Origin: an uncultured Clostridiaceae bacterium
GTDB lineage: Bacteria; Bacillota; Clostridia; Clostridiales; Oxobacteraceae
DNA: 9,197 nucleotides
Direction of reading: 5' to 3'
Assembly (NCBI GenBank): GCA_937900065.1
Contig: CALCDS010000022.1
Coordinates: 1-9,197, forward strand
The notes beneath the pieces were generated by a model, which saw nothing but the letters and a program-made list of their open reading frames with translations, did no database searches and had not been told where the DNA came from. Positions 1 to 6,591 of the stretch are shown one piece after another. Every line of letters begins with the position of its first letter. Position 1 is the stretch's first letter. The position numbers and the translations under genes were made by a program.

Positions 1-992
1 GCCTCAAAGAAGCGTGGCTTGCCGGTGCCGACGATATTATGAAGATAGACGGCATATCGAATTCAATGTGCCGGAAAATCATCCAAAGAAGAGACGCCGA
101 CAGGTTAAAAAAAGAAATCGAATCCATTGCCTTAAAAGGAATAAAGATTTTAACGATAGATGATGAGGCATACCCAAAGCGGCTTAAGGAAATATTCGAC
201 CCTCCGCATGTGATTTATATAAAGGGAAATATTAATAATGATTTAAAATGCATAGGCATTGTGGGGACAAGAAAATGCACACAATATGGAAGGATTGTGG
301 CAAGGGAAATATCCAAGCTCATATGCGAGTATAATATAGGCGTGATAAGCGGAATGGCAAGGGGAATCGATACCGAAGCCCATATTGGGGCCTTGGAAGA
401 GGGAGGGTATACATGTGCGGTGTTAGGATGCGGTCTTGACATAGTCTATCCGCCTGAAAATAGTAAACTCATGTGCAGCATCGAAAAGTATGGCGCCTTA
501 ATTTCAGAGTATCCTCCAACCATACAGCCGTTTGCCGGAAATTTTCCGGCCCGCAACAGGATAATAAGCGGTATGTGTGATGCAGTAGTGATAGTTGAAG
601 CAGGAGAGAGAAGCGGGGCATTGATCACTGCGGATTTTGCGCTTGAGCAGGGCAGGGATGTGTATGCGGTCCCTGGAAGCATATTATCGAACGTGAGCAA
701 AGGCACGAATCACCTTATAAAAGAAGGTGCCAAACCATTGACCGACATCAGCGACATACTCTATGAACTCAATATTGAATCCAAAACCGCTGACAGGGGG
801 CACTATGGTGAAAACCTCGACATCAGGGAAAAGATGATAGTTGATGCGCTAAGTGATTGTCCCATACATATAGATGATTTGATGAGAAGATTATCTTTAA
901 GGGTAAGCGAAATAAATTCGGTAATTACCTGCCTTGAGATGAAGGGCATTATAAAGATACTTCCAGGAAAATACATTGTAAAAATATTTTAG
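1..992 (+). CDS. dprA: DNA processing protein DprA (5'-truncated by window edge)
   Basis: DprA/Smf binds single-stranded DNA in the cytoplasm and loads RecA on it during natural transformation; it is also widespread in bacteria not known to be transformable. The reading frame is open from the first complete codon at position 3 (LKEAWLAGADDI, then the Met at 39). The Met at 39 is therefore probably internal, because the residues around it look like the N-terminal helical domain of the family, which continues upstream of the window. From Met39, the Rossmann-like core is clear: IGIVGTRK at about residues 72-79, SGMARGID at 104-111, FPARNRIISG at 169-178, SGALITADFALEQGR at 192-206 and a GTNHLI motif near 222. 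The last 50 or so residues look like the winged-helix DprA C-terminal domain. It ends 106 bases before topA, the usual Firmicutes neighbour. Nothing is broken in the visible part. Confidence 0.95.
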   Translation, partial: LKEAWLAGADDIMKIDGISNSMCRKIIQRRDADRLKKEIESIALKGIKILTIDDEAYPKRLKEIFDPPHVIYIKGNINNDLKCIGIVGTRKCTQYGRIVAREISKLICEYNIGVISGMARGIDTEAHIGALEEGGYTCAVLGCGLDIVYPPENSKLMCSIEKYGALISEYPPTIQPFAGNFPARNRIISGMCDAVVIVEAGERSGALITADFALEQGRDVYAVPGSILSNVSKGTNHLIKEGAKPLTDISDILYELNIESKTADRGHYGENLDIREKMIVDALSDCPIHIDDLMRRLSLRVSEINSVITCLEMKGIIKILPGKYIVKIF

Positions 993-1010
993 AATGTAAA
1001 CCTATCATAT

Positions 1011-1041
1011 AATAGCAATTAATAGCAATTTTTGCTATAAT
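1011..1041 (+). promoter_or_regulatory. Probable topA promoter with extended -10, overlapped by a tandem 10-mer and an inverted repeat
   Basis: TATAAT at 1036-1041 is preceded by TGC, giving an extended -10 (TGCTATAAT). No good -35 exists at 16-18 bp spacing (best about 3/6), which fits extended -10 promoters. The 10-mer AATAGCAATT occurs twice in tandem (1011-1020, 1021-1030), and ATAGCAA (1022-1028) pairs with TTGCTAT (1032-1038) across three bases. The right arm therefore covers the -10 box. Start point expected near 1048. The promoter call rests on motif matching only; a regulatory role of the repeats is inference. Confidence 0.5.
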
Positions 1042-1098
1042 ACATTTAAAAAATGGGACCAATTTATCATAAATAATATAAGATCTGGAGGTGTAATA

Positions 1099-3210
1099 GT
1101 GACTCAAACTCTTGTTATAGTTGAATCGCCCGCAAAGGCTAAGACAATAGGCAAGTTCCTTGGAAAGAATTATAAGGTGGAAGCTTCAATGGGCCATGTG
1201 AGGGATTTGCCCAAAAGCCAGATGGGTATAAATATAGAAAATAATTTTCAACCTAAATATATAACAATAAGAGGAAAAGGGGAAATAATAAACAATATAA
1301 AGAAGCAGGCTAAAAAGAGCAGCAAGATATTGCTTGCCACTGACCCTGACCGTGAGGGCGAGGCCATATCGTGGCATCTTGCAAATATACTCGGCATAGA
1401 TGAGGAAAAGCCGTGCAGGATTGAATTTCATGAAATAACTCAAAATGCCATAAAAAATTCCTTAAAGAATCCAAGGCCCATAGATAAGCATCTTGTGGAG
1501 GCACAGCAGGCCAGAAGGATATTAGACAGATTGGTGGGATATCAGATAAGCCCGCTTTTATGGAAGAAAATAAAATGGGGTTTAAGCGCAGGAAGGGTGC
1601 AGTCGGTCGCAGTCAAGTTGATATGTGACAGGGAAAGCGAAATAGAAAGCTTTGTTCCTGAAGAATATTGGAGCCTTGCGGCAAGGCTGATAAAGCCGAC
1701 TACTTCCGAAAGCTTCGAGGCAAAGCTTTACGGCGATTCCAAAGGCAAAATAAAGCTTAAAAACAATGAAGATGCGGACAAAGTAGTTGAAGCAGTTAAA
1801 AAAGGACAGTTTGTGGTTGATAAAATAAAAAAAGGCGTGAAAAAGAGATACCCCTCTCCGCCTTTTACAACAAGCTCAATGCAGCAGGAAGCATATAAGA
1901 AACTTGGATTTACAACCAAAAAGACAATGGCCGTTGCACAGCAGCTATACGAGGGCATAGATATAAAGGGCCATGGAAGTGTTGGACTTATAACATATAT
2001 GAGAACCGATTCAACAAGGATCGCCAGGGAAGCTCAGGATGCTGCCAGAGAGACTATAGCAGGAAGGTTCGGAAAAGATTATGTTCCGAATGCGCCAAGG
2101 GTATATAGGTCAAAAAAAGGAGCTCAGGATGCTCACGAAGCTATAAGGCCTACATCGGCCATGCGCAGTCCTGAAGCAATTAAAAACTCTTTGAACAATG
2201 ACCAGTATAAACTTTATAAATTGATATGGAATAGGTTTTTTGCAAGCCAGATGTCTGATGCAGTATTGGATACGGTCACGGTTGATATACTCAACAGCGG
2301 TTATATCTTCAGGGCTGTTGGAACCAGGATCAAATTTGAAGGATTCATGTCCGTATATTCCAATGATGAAGAAGACGATGACGAGAATGTAAAGATACCT
2401 GAACTGATTGAAGGGGAAAAATTGAAGCTGAAAAAGCTTGAACCGAAACAGCATTTTACTCAACCGCCTTCAAGATATACCGAGGCCACGCTTGTTAAGA
2501 CGCTTGAAGAAAACGGCATAGGAAGGCCGAGCACATATGCGCCCATAATATCCACAATAATTGAAAGAAATTATGTGGAGAGGGAAAAAAGACTTTTAAA
2601 ACCCACTGAACTTGGGAAAATTGTAAATGATATAATAAGCCAGTATTTCAAGCAGATTGTAAATGTTGAGTTTACCGCCAATATGGAAAAGCAGCTTGAT
2701 GATGTTGAGGAAGGAACCAAGGAATGGGTTGAAATAGTTAGAAGGTTTTATGATTCATTCATACCTGAACTTGAACATGCTGAACAGGAAATCGGCAAAA
2801 TTAGTATAGAAGAAGAGCCTGAGGTCACCAATGTAAAATGCGAGAAATGCGGACGCAATATGGTGATAAAGCGAGGCCGCTTTGGAAAATTCCTTGCCTG
2901 TCCCGGATACCCTGAATGCAAGAATACCAAGCCGCTTTTGGAGGAATTAAATGCAAAATGTCCAAGGTGCGGTTCCAATCTTGTAGTGAGGAGAACCAAA
3001 AAGGGCAGGAAATTTTATGGGTGTAAAAATTATCCTGCATGCAATTATATGACTTGGAAAGAACCTTCAAACGTAGCGTGCCCTAAATGCGGCAGTGCTA
3101 TGTTAAAGGAATACAGCAAAGGCAAGGGTTCTTTCTTAAAATGCAGCAAGGAAGAATGCGGATATGAGATGAGCATAAAGAAAAAGGCTGATGGTAAAAA
3201 AAATGGATAG
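1099..3210 (+). CDS. topA: DNA topoisomerase I (type IA)
   Basis: Relaxes negative supercoils by cutting and passing one strand. The 703 residues carry the full bacterial TopA layout. The N-terminal TOPRIM domain has VIVESPAKAKTI (residues 6-17) and the acidic TDPDREGE motif (81-88). The active-site tyrosine is Tyr300 in GLITYMRTDS. The C-terminal region has three four-cysteine zinc ribbons: Cys581/584/601/607, Cys621/624/642/648 and Cys661/664/682/687, followed by a lysine-rich tail. The start is GTG at 1099, chosen because GGAGG at 1087-1091 lies 7 bases upstream and the N-terminus then matches the family (MTQTLVIVESPAK). The 3' end overlaps trmFO by 20 bases, suggesting translational coupling. 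Length and domains are typical and nothing is missing. Confidence 0.98.
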   Translation: MTQTLVIVESPAKAKTIGKFLGKNYKVEASMGHVRDLPKSQMGINIENNFQPKYITIRGKGEIINNIKKQAKKSSKILLATDPDREGEAISWHLANILGIDEEKPCRIEFHEITQNAIKNSLKNPRPIDKHLVEAQQARRILDRLVGYQISPLLWKKIKWGLSAGRVQSVAVKLICDRESEIESFVPEEYWSLAARLIKPTTSESFEAKLYGDSKGKIKLKNNEDADKVVEAVKKGQFVVDKIKKGVKKRYPSPPFTTSSMQQEAYKKLGFTTKKTMAVAQQLYEGIDIKGHGSVGLITYMRTDSTRIAREAQDAARETIAGRFGKDYVPNAPRVYRSKKGAQDAHEAIRPTSAMRSPEAIKNSLNNDQYKLYKLIWNRFFASQMSDAVLDTVTVDILNSGYIFRAVGTRIKFEGFMSVYSNDEEDDDENVKIPELIEGEKLKLKKLEPKQHFTQPPSRYTEATLVKTLEENGIGRPSTYAPIISTIIERNYVEREKRLLKPTELGKIVNDIISQYFKQIVNVEFTANMEKQLDDVEEGTKEWVEIVRRFYDSFIPELEHAEQEIGKISIEEEPEVTNVKCEKCGRNMVIKRGRFGKFLACPGYPECKNTKPLLEELNAKCPRCGSNLVVRRTKKGRKFYGCKNYPACNYMTWKEPSNVACPKCGSAMLKEYSKGKGSFLKCSKEECGYEMSIKKKADGKKNG

Positions 3211-4531
3211 TACCGTTAATGTGATAGGAGCCGGGCTTGCGGGAAGCGAAGCAGCCTACCAGCTTGCCAAAAGAGGAATAAAAGTGAACCTTTTTGAGAT
3301 GAGACCTGTAAAATACACGCCCGCCCATCATACAGGCAATTTTGCTGAATTGGTTTGCAGCAATTCTTTAAGATCAAACCAGCTTGAAAATGCAGTTGGA
3401 TTGTTAAAAGAGGAGATGAGGCTTTTAGGCTCGATTATAATGAAGCATGCCGACAAGTCCTCAGTTCCGGCAGGTGGAGCTCTTGCAGTTGACAGAGAAG
3501 AATTTTCCAAGGGGATAACAGATGAATTAGAAAGCATGGATAATGTAAATATAATAAGGGAAGAAGTTACTGATATAGATGCAGGGGAATATAATATAAT
3601 TGCAACAGGCCCTCTGACTTCGGACAGTTTATCTCAAGCCATCAGATCCCTTACCAAAAGCGAATATATGTATTTTTACGATGCTGCCGCACCTATCGTA
3701 ACTTATGAATCAATAGACAAAACTAAGGTATTTAAAGCTTCAAGGTATGGAAAGGGAGAAGAAGCTTATTTAAATTGTCCTATGAGCAGGGATGAATATG
3801 AGAGGTTTTGGAATGAACTTGTAAACGCTCAAACAGCCGAAGTCAAATTTTTTGAAAAGGAAGTCCTCTTTGAAGGATGTATGCCTGTTGAAAGTATGGC
3901 AAAGCGAGGGAAGGATACATTGCTTTACGGCCCATTAAAACCTGTCGGACTGGTTGATCCACGAGATGGCTTAAGGCCGTATGCTGTGGTGCAGCTGCGG
4001 CAGGATAATTCTGCAGCTACATTATATAATATAGTAGGTTTTCAAACGCATTTGAAGTGGGGAGAGCAGAAAAGGGTCTTTGGCATGATACCCGGACTGG
4101 AAAACGCCGAATTTGTAAGGTACGGCGTGATGCATAGGAATACATATATAAATTCTCCAAAACTTTTGTATCCGACGCTTCAGCTTAGGGAACATCCAAA
4201 GGTGATGGTGGCCGGACAGATATCGGGTGTTGAAGGATATGTTGAATCTGCTTCCATGGGGCTAGTTTCAGGAATCAATATGGCAAGGATTGTAAATGGA
4301 GAGGAACCTGTAATTTTTCCCAGACTGACTGCAATTGGGGCGTTAGCTTCATATATTTCCAATGAAAGCATCAATCGCTTTCAACCTATGAATGTAAACT
4401 TTGGAATAATGGAAGCTTTAGGTGAAAGAATAAAAGACAAAAAGGCAAAAAACAGAATGATTTCAAAACGATCTCTTGAATTTTTAAAAGTTTTTGTAAA
4501 CAATGAGGAATTAACATTGTATAAATTTTGA
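3191..4531 (+). CDS. trmFO: tRNA (uracil-54-C5)-methyltransferase, folate- and FAD-dependent (TrmFO)
   Basis: Methylates U54 in the T-loop of tRNA, using methylenetetrahydrofolate as carbon donor and FADH2/NAD(P)H as reductant; formerly called Gid. The N-terminus holds the dinucleotide-binding loop VIGAGLAGSEAA. Family blocks follow: PAHHTGNFAELVCSNSLRS, VPAGGALAVDR, IIATGPLTS, YFYDAAAPIV, EAYLNCPM, FEGCMP, RPYAVVQLRQD, GFQTHLKWGEQ and GQISGVEGYVES. Cys56 and Cys230 (numbered from the ATG at 3191) align with B. subtilis Cys53 and Cys226, the two cysteines implicated in catalysis. Length (446) is close to the usual 435-450. Two starts are possible, 3191 (MVKKMDSTVN) and 3203 (MDSTVN); the second fits the B. 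subtilis N-terminus slightly better, and neither has a strong ribosome-binding site, consistent with coupling to topA. xerC, which follows trmFO in Bacillus, is absent here. Confidence 0.97.
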   Translation: MVKKMDSTVNVIGAGLAGSEAAYQLAKRGIKVNLFEMRPVKYTPAHHTGNFAELVCSNSLRSNQLENAVGLLKEEMRLLGSIIMKHADKSSVPAGGALAVDREEFSKGITDELESMDNVNIIREEVTDIDAGEYNIIATGPLTSDSLSQAIRSLTKSEYMYFYDAAAPIVTYESIDKTKVFKASRYGKGEEAYLNCPMSRDEYERFWNELVNAQTAEVKFFEKEVLFEGCMPVESMAKRGKDTLLYGPLKPVGLVDPRDGLRPYAVVQLRQDNSAATLYNIVGFQTHLKWGEQKRVFGMIPGLENAEFVRYGVMHRNTYINSPKLLYPTLQLREHPKVMVAGQISGVEGYVESASMGLVSGINMARIVNGEEPVIFPRLTAIGALASYISNESINRFQPMNVNFGIMEALGERIKDKKAKNRMISKRSLEFLKVFVNNEELTLYKF

Positions 4532-4578
4532 CATTATGATATTATAGCATAAATATATTTTATTTGAATTTTTAATAA

Positions 4579-4591
4579 ATTGATAATCAAT
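4579..4591. repeat. 13-bp palindrome between trmFO and codY
   Basis: ATTGAT-A-ATCAAT is a perfect dyad with a one-base centre. The centre is too short for an RNA hairpin loop, so if it matters it is more likely a DNA-binding site for a dimeric protein than a terminator. It loosely resembles the GATAAT core of Fur-type boxes but does not match the 19-bp consensus. The flanking sequence is very AT-rich, so chance is a real possibility. Confidence 0.3.
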
Positions 4592-4619
4592 GCTGCATCA
4601 AGTGAATAAATAAGGTGGG

Positions 4620-4667
4620 CTGTCAATCAAGCTATTGTTGTTTACGCTATGCAGATAAAATTGACAG
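4620..4667 (+). repeat. 8-bp inverted repeat enclosing the region upstream of the codY promoter
   Basis: CTGTCAAT (4620-4627) and ATTGACAG (4660-4667) are perfect reverse complements 32 bases apart. The right arm contains the consensus -35 hexamer TTGACA (4661-4666) of the proposed codY promoter. The spacing is about three helical turns between arms, which would suit a protein-bridged operator, but no known binding protein is suggested by the sequence. Confidence 0.35.
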
Positions 4668-4688
4668 ACGATTTGTTAAGAATAAACT
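4661..4688 (+). promoter_or_regulatory. Probable codY promoter
   Basis: A perfect -35 hexamer TTGACA (4661-4666) is followed after 16 bp by TAAACT (4683-4688), a 4/6 match to TATAAT. The predicted start point is near 4695, giving a leader of about 60 bases before the codY start. A second -10-like TATAAT at 4725-4730 has no -35 at a usable distance and lies very close to the ribosome-binding site, so the upstream promoter is preferred. Confidence 0.5.
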
Positions 4689-4714
4689 TTCTGGCATTGT
4701 CAGAAATAAAGTTT
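4685..4714 (+). promoter_or_regulatory. Imperfect CodY-like boxes / dyad at the codY start point
   Basis: TTTCTG (4688-4693) and CAGAAA (4701-4706) form an inverted repeat, flanked by AAACTTT (4684-4690) and AAAGTTT (4708-4714), which are also reverse complements. Compared with the CodY box AATTTTCWGAAAATT, the windows 4685-4699 and 4695-4709 each match at 10 of 15 positions, with their central CWG triplets 10 bp apart. The site overlaps the predicted start point, where a repressor would act. CodY controls its own gene in Lactococcus; autoregulation here is inference. Confidence 0.3.
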
Positions 4715-4754
4715 TATCAAAATATATAATCTAATATGATAGGAGGAACCAGTG

Positions 4755-5531
4755 ATGACGACACTTCTTGAGAAAACAAGGATGTTAAATAGAATATTGC
4801 AAAAGTCAGGCACAGAGCCTGTTTCATTCAAAGAGATATGCAGTCTTTTAAGTGACTTATTAAAATGCAATATTTATATTGTAGGCAAGAAAGGGAATAT
4901 ACTTGGTTATGACTTTTCCGAAGGATTTGAGTGTGATATTGTACAAAAAAATGTGATAAAGGATATGAAATTCCCTGAAAAATATAATGACATACTGCTC
5001 AAAATCGAAGAAACCCAAGCGAATACTTCAAACCATGGTTCATGTGTATTTGTTGAAGATACGGAATGCACAAAAAAAGACAAGTATTCAACCGTTGTTC
5101 CTATAAACGGGAACAGGGAGAGGCTTGGTACCATGGTCGTAGCAAGGTACAATGAGAAATTCAGCGATGATGATCTGGTACTTGCCGAATATGCAGCCAC
5201 GATTGTAGGTATGGAGATATTGCGTTCTAAAAATGTTGAGGCTGAAGAAGAGGCAAGAAAGAGTTCAATGGTTCAGCTGGCCATCGGTACCTTATCCTAT
5301 TCCGAACTTGAGGCTGTAGAACATATATTTGAGGAGCTGGATGGAAACGAGGGACTTCTTGTAGCAAGCAAGATAGCTGATAAAGTGGGAATAACGAGGT
5401 CGGTAATCGTAAACGCTTTAAGAAAACTCGAAAGCGCCGGAGTAATCGAATCCCGTTCACTTGGAATGAAAGGCACCCATATAAAGATTTTGAATGACAA
5501 ACTTCTTGAAGAGCTGAAGAAATCAAAATAA
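4755..5531 (+). CDS. codY: GTP- and branched-chain-amino-acid-sensing global regulator CodY
   Basis: A dimeric transcription factor that represses or activates many nutrient-limitation genes when GTP and Ile/Leu/Val are plentiful. It has 258 residues, close to the 259 of B. subtilis. The N-terminal half is the GAF ligand domain, with VPINGNRERLGTMVVAR (about 115-131) and FSDDDLVLAEYAATIVGMEILR (about 136-157). A linker helix follows, then the C-terminal winged helix, nearly identical to the Bacillus protein: ASKIADKVGITRSVIVNALR (about 204-223) and ESRSLGMKGTHIK. ATG at 4755 is preferred over GTG at 4752 because AGGAGG (4741-4746) then lies 8 bases upstream; the GTG start would add one Met. 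The region matching B. subtilis Arg61/Met62 in the ligand pocket is changed (see findings). It sits directly before rpsB, the clostridial arrangement. Confidence 0.98.
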   Translation: MTTLLEKTRMLNRILQKSGTEPVSFKEICSLLSDLLKCNIYIVGKKGNILGYDFSEGFECDIVQKNVIKDMKFPEKYNDILLKIEETQANTSNHGSCVFVEDTECTKKDKYSTVVPINGNRERLGTMVVARYNEKFSDDDLVLAEYAATIVGMEILRSKNVEAEEEARKSSMVQLAIGTLSYSELEAVEHIFEELDGNEGLLVASKIADKVGITRSVIVNALRKLESAGVIESRSLGMKGTHIKILNDKLLEELKKSK

Positions 5532-5571
5532 TATGTGATTCTTTGCATTGAATGTTATGCTTAAAAAATTG

Positions 5572-5600
5572 TTGAAGTAAGAAAACAACTATGCTATACT
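5572..5600 (+). promoter_or_regulatory. Promoter of rpsB
   Basis: TTGAAG (5572-5577, 4/6) and TATACT (5595-5600, 5/6) are separated by exactly 17 bp, and TGC just before the -10 makes it an extended -10 (TGCTATACT). The start point should lie near 5607. It is the best-formed promoter in the window, as expected for a ribosomal protein gene. Confidence 0.7.
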
Positions 5601-5606
5601 ACTTAA

Positions 5607-5760
5607 GGCGATATTTAGGAACATATTTTAATTTAGGAATATGTTTCCTTTTATTCAGCACACACGCCCACAATCTTTAAGTCGGTGCTTTGATTTTGAA
5701 TTTCAAAGTTGCTTAAAGAAATGAGTGGAGCGGAGGAAAAAACCAGGAGGTGAATGAATA
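5607..5760 (+). promoter_or_regulatory. Structured 5' leader of rpsB mRNA
   Basis: About 150 untranslated bases lie between the promoter and rpsB. The first hairpin pairs AGGAACATATT (5617-5627) with 5638-5649, with one bulged T, and is followed by TTTTATT. A competing short hairpin, AGGAA (5635-5639) with TTCCT (5645-5649), uses the same 3' arm. The 9-mer ATTTAGGAA occurs at 5613-5621 and 5631-5639. A second hairpin has an outer stem TCTTTAAG (5674-5681) with CTTAAAGA (5712-5719) and an inner stem CTTTGA (5688-5693) with TCAAAG (5703-5708), separated by an asymmetric internal loop. The leader ends in AGGAGGTGA (5745-5753), a nine-base match to the 16S 3' end, 7 bases before the ATG. Long structured leaders often carry ribosomal-protein feedback; binding by S2 here is inference. 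Confidence 0.5.
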
Positions 5761-6459
5761 ATGAGTATTATATCAATGAAACAATTACTAGAAGCTGGAG
5801 TGCATTTTGGTCATCAGACAAGGCGTTGGAATCCTAAAATGGCCGAGTATATTTTTACCGAGAGGAACGGAATATATATAATCGACCTGCAGAAAACCGT
5901 TAAAAAGGTTGAGGAAGCTTATGAATTCATAAAATCCGTTGCTGCGGACGGAAAGGATGTACTCTTTGTAGGCACCAAAAAGCAAGCCCAAGAATCCATA
6001 ATGGAAGAAGCAACAAGGTGCGGGATGTTCTATGTCAACCAAAGGTGGCTGGGCGGAATGCTCACGAATTTCAAAACAATAAAGACAAGGATAGAAAGAT
6101 TGAATTCCCTTAATACTATGGAACAGGAAGGCACTTTTGAACTTTTACCTAAAAAAGAAGTAATCAAACTTAAGGCTGAAAAAGAAAAGCTTGAGAAAAA
6201 CTTAAACGGAATAAAAGAAATGGATAAACTTCCGGGGGCTTTGTTTATAGTTGATCCGAGGAAGGAAAAGAATGCCATACTCGAGGCTAAAATACTTGGT
6301 ATACCAATAGTGGCAATCGTCGATACCAATTGTGATCCTGATGAAGTCGACTATGTGATACCTGGCAATGATGATGCCATCAGGGCCGTTAAGTTGATAA
6401 CTTCAAAGATGGCTGATGCCGTACTTGAAGGACGCCAGGGTGAACAGCTGGCAGAGTAA
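5761..6459 (+). CDS. rpsB: 30S ribosomal protein S2
   Basis: Protein S2 sits on the solvent side of the 30S subunit near the head-body junction, is added late in assembly and is needed for S1 docking where S1 exists. The 232 residues match S2 throughout: MKQLLEAGVHFGHQTRRWNP (6-25), FTERNGIYIIDLQKTV (32-47), VGTKKQAQ (70-77), YVNQRWLGGMLTNF (91-104), the family signature LFIVDPRKE (161-169), then IPIVAIVDTNCDPDEVD (181-197) and IPGNDDAIRAVKL (200-212). The middle, about 113-155, is the expected coiled-coil hairpin. The acidic C-terminal tail seen in B. subtilis (246 residues) is shorter here. It has its own promoter and leader, and is separated from tsf by an unusually feature-rich 239-base gap. 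Confidence 0.99.
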   Translation: MSIISMKQLLEAGVHFGHQTRRWNPKMAEYIFTERNGIYIIDLQKTVKKVEEAYEFIKSVAADGKDVLFVGTKKQAQESIMEEATRCGMFYVNQRWLGGMLTNFKTIKTRIERLNSLNTMEQEGTFELLPKKEVIKLKAEKEKLEKNLNGIKEMDKLPGALFIVDPRKEKNAILEAKILGIPIVAIVDTNCDPDEVDYVIPGNDDAIRAVKLITSKMADAVLEGRQGEQLAE

Positions 6460-6464
6460 ATTAT

Positions 6465-6520
6465 GGGTAAGGGTTAAACGAAGAAGGGGTCTCCCTTATT
6501 TCAACCCTTACTTTTATTAT
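6465..6520 (+). terminator. Nested terminator-like hairpin after rpsB
   Basis: GTAAGGGTT (6467-6475) pairs perfectly with AACCCTTAC (6503-6511), extendable by two G-U pairs, and is followed by TTTTATTAT. The loop holds a second stem, AAGGG (6484-6488) with CCCTT (6493-6497). TAAGGG at 6468-6473 can instead pair with CCCTTA at 6493-6498, so two folds exclude each other. It starts within ten bases of the rpsB stop and probably ends or attenuates rpsB transcripts before tsf. Confidence 0.6.
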
Positions 6521-6536
6521 GAAGCGAAGCAGAATC

Positions 6537-6591
6537 AAAACAAACTACCTCAATATCTTGCCTAAGGCATTTAAATTCAGTAGTTTGTTTT
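6537..6591 (+). repeat. Perfect 12-bp inverted repeat between rpsB and tsf, with 31-base loop
   Basis: AAAACAAACTAC (6537-6548) and GTAGTTTGTTTT (6580-6591) are exact reverse complements. The loop contains a short stem TGCC-TAA-GGCA (6559-6569). The right arm is T-rich, so it could act as a second weak terminator. Its loop is repeated downstream (see next entry). Confidence 0.6.

Noticed and set aside
2110..2463. Open frames on the minus strand within topA and other genes (for example 6653-7141 over tsf and 8608-9000 over frr)
   Set aside because: They lie wholly or mostly opposite well-conserved genes, lack plausible ribosome-binding sites and have low-complexity, shadow-type composition.
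3191..3210. Run of eight A in the topA-trmFO overlap as a programmed frameshift producing a TopA-TrmFO fusion
   Set aside because: Both genes have normal full-length ends and the A-run is explained by Lys codons near a lysine-rich tail. No stimulatory hairpin or upstream internal Shine-Dalgarno is evident.
4534..4552. TTATG/CATAA stem right after trmFO as a terminator
   Set aside because: Only five A/T-rich base pairs with a nine-base loop and no clean T-run; too weak to call.
4725..4730. TATAAT near the codY start as the main promoter
   Set aside because: The nearest -35-like sequence, TTGTCA at 4697-4702, is 22 bp away, and the start point would be almost at the ribosome-binding site.
5721..5753. 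Ten-codon ORF (MSGAEEKTRR) ending inside the rpsB Shine-Dalgarno, as a regulatory leader peptide
   Set aside because: It has no ribosome-binding site of its own and lies in the spacer after the second hairpin. The TGA is simply part of AGGAGGTGA. No amino-acid bias points to attenuation control.
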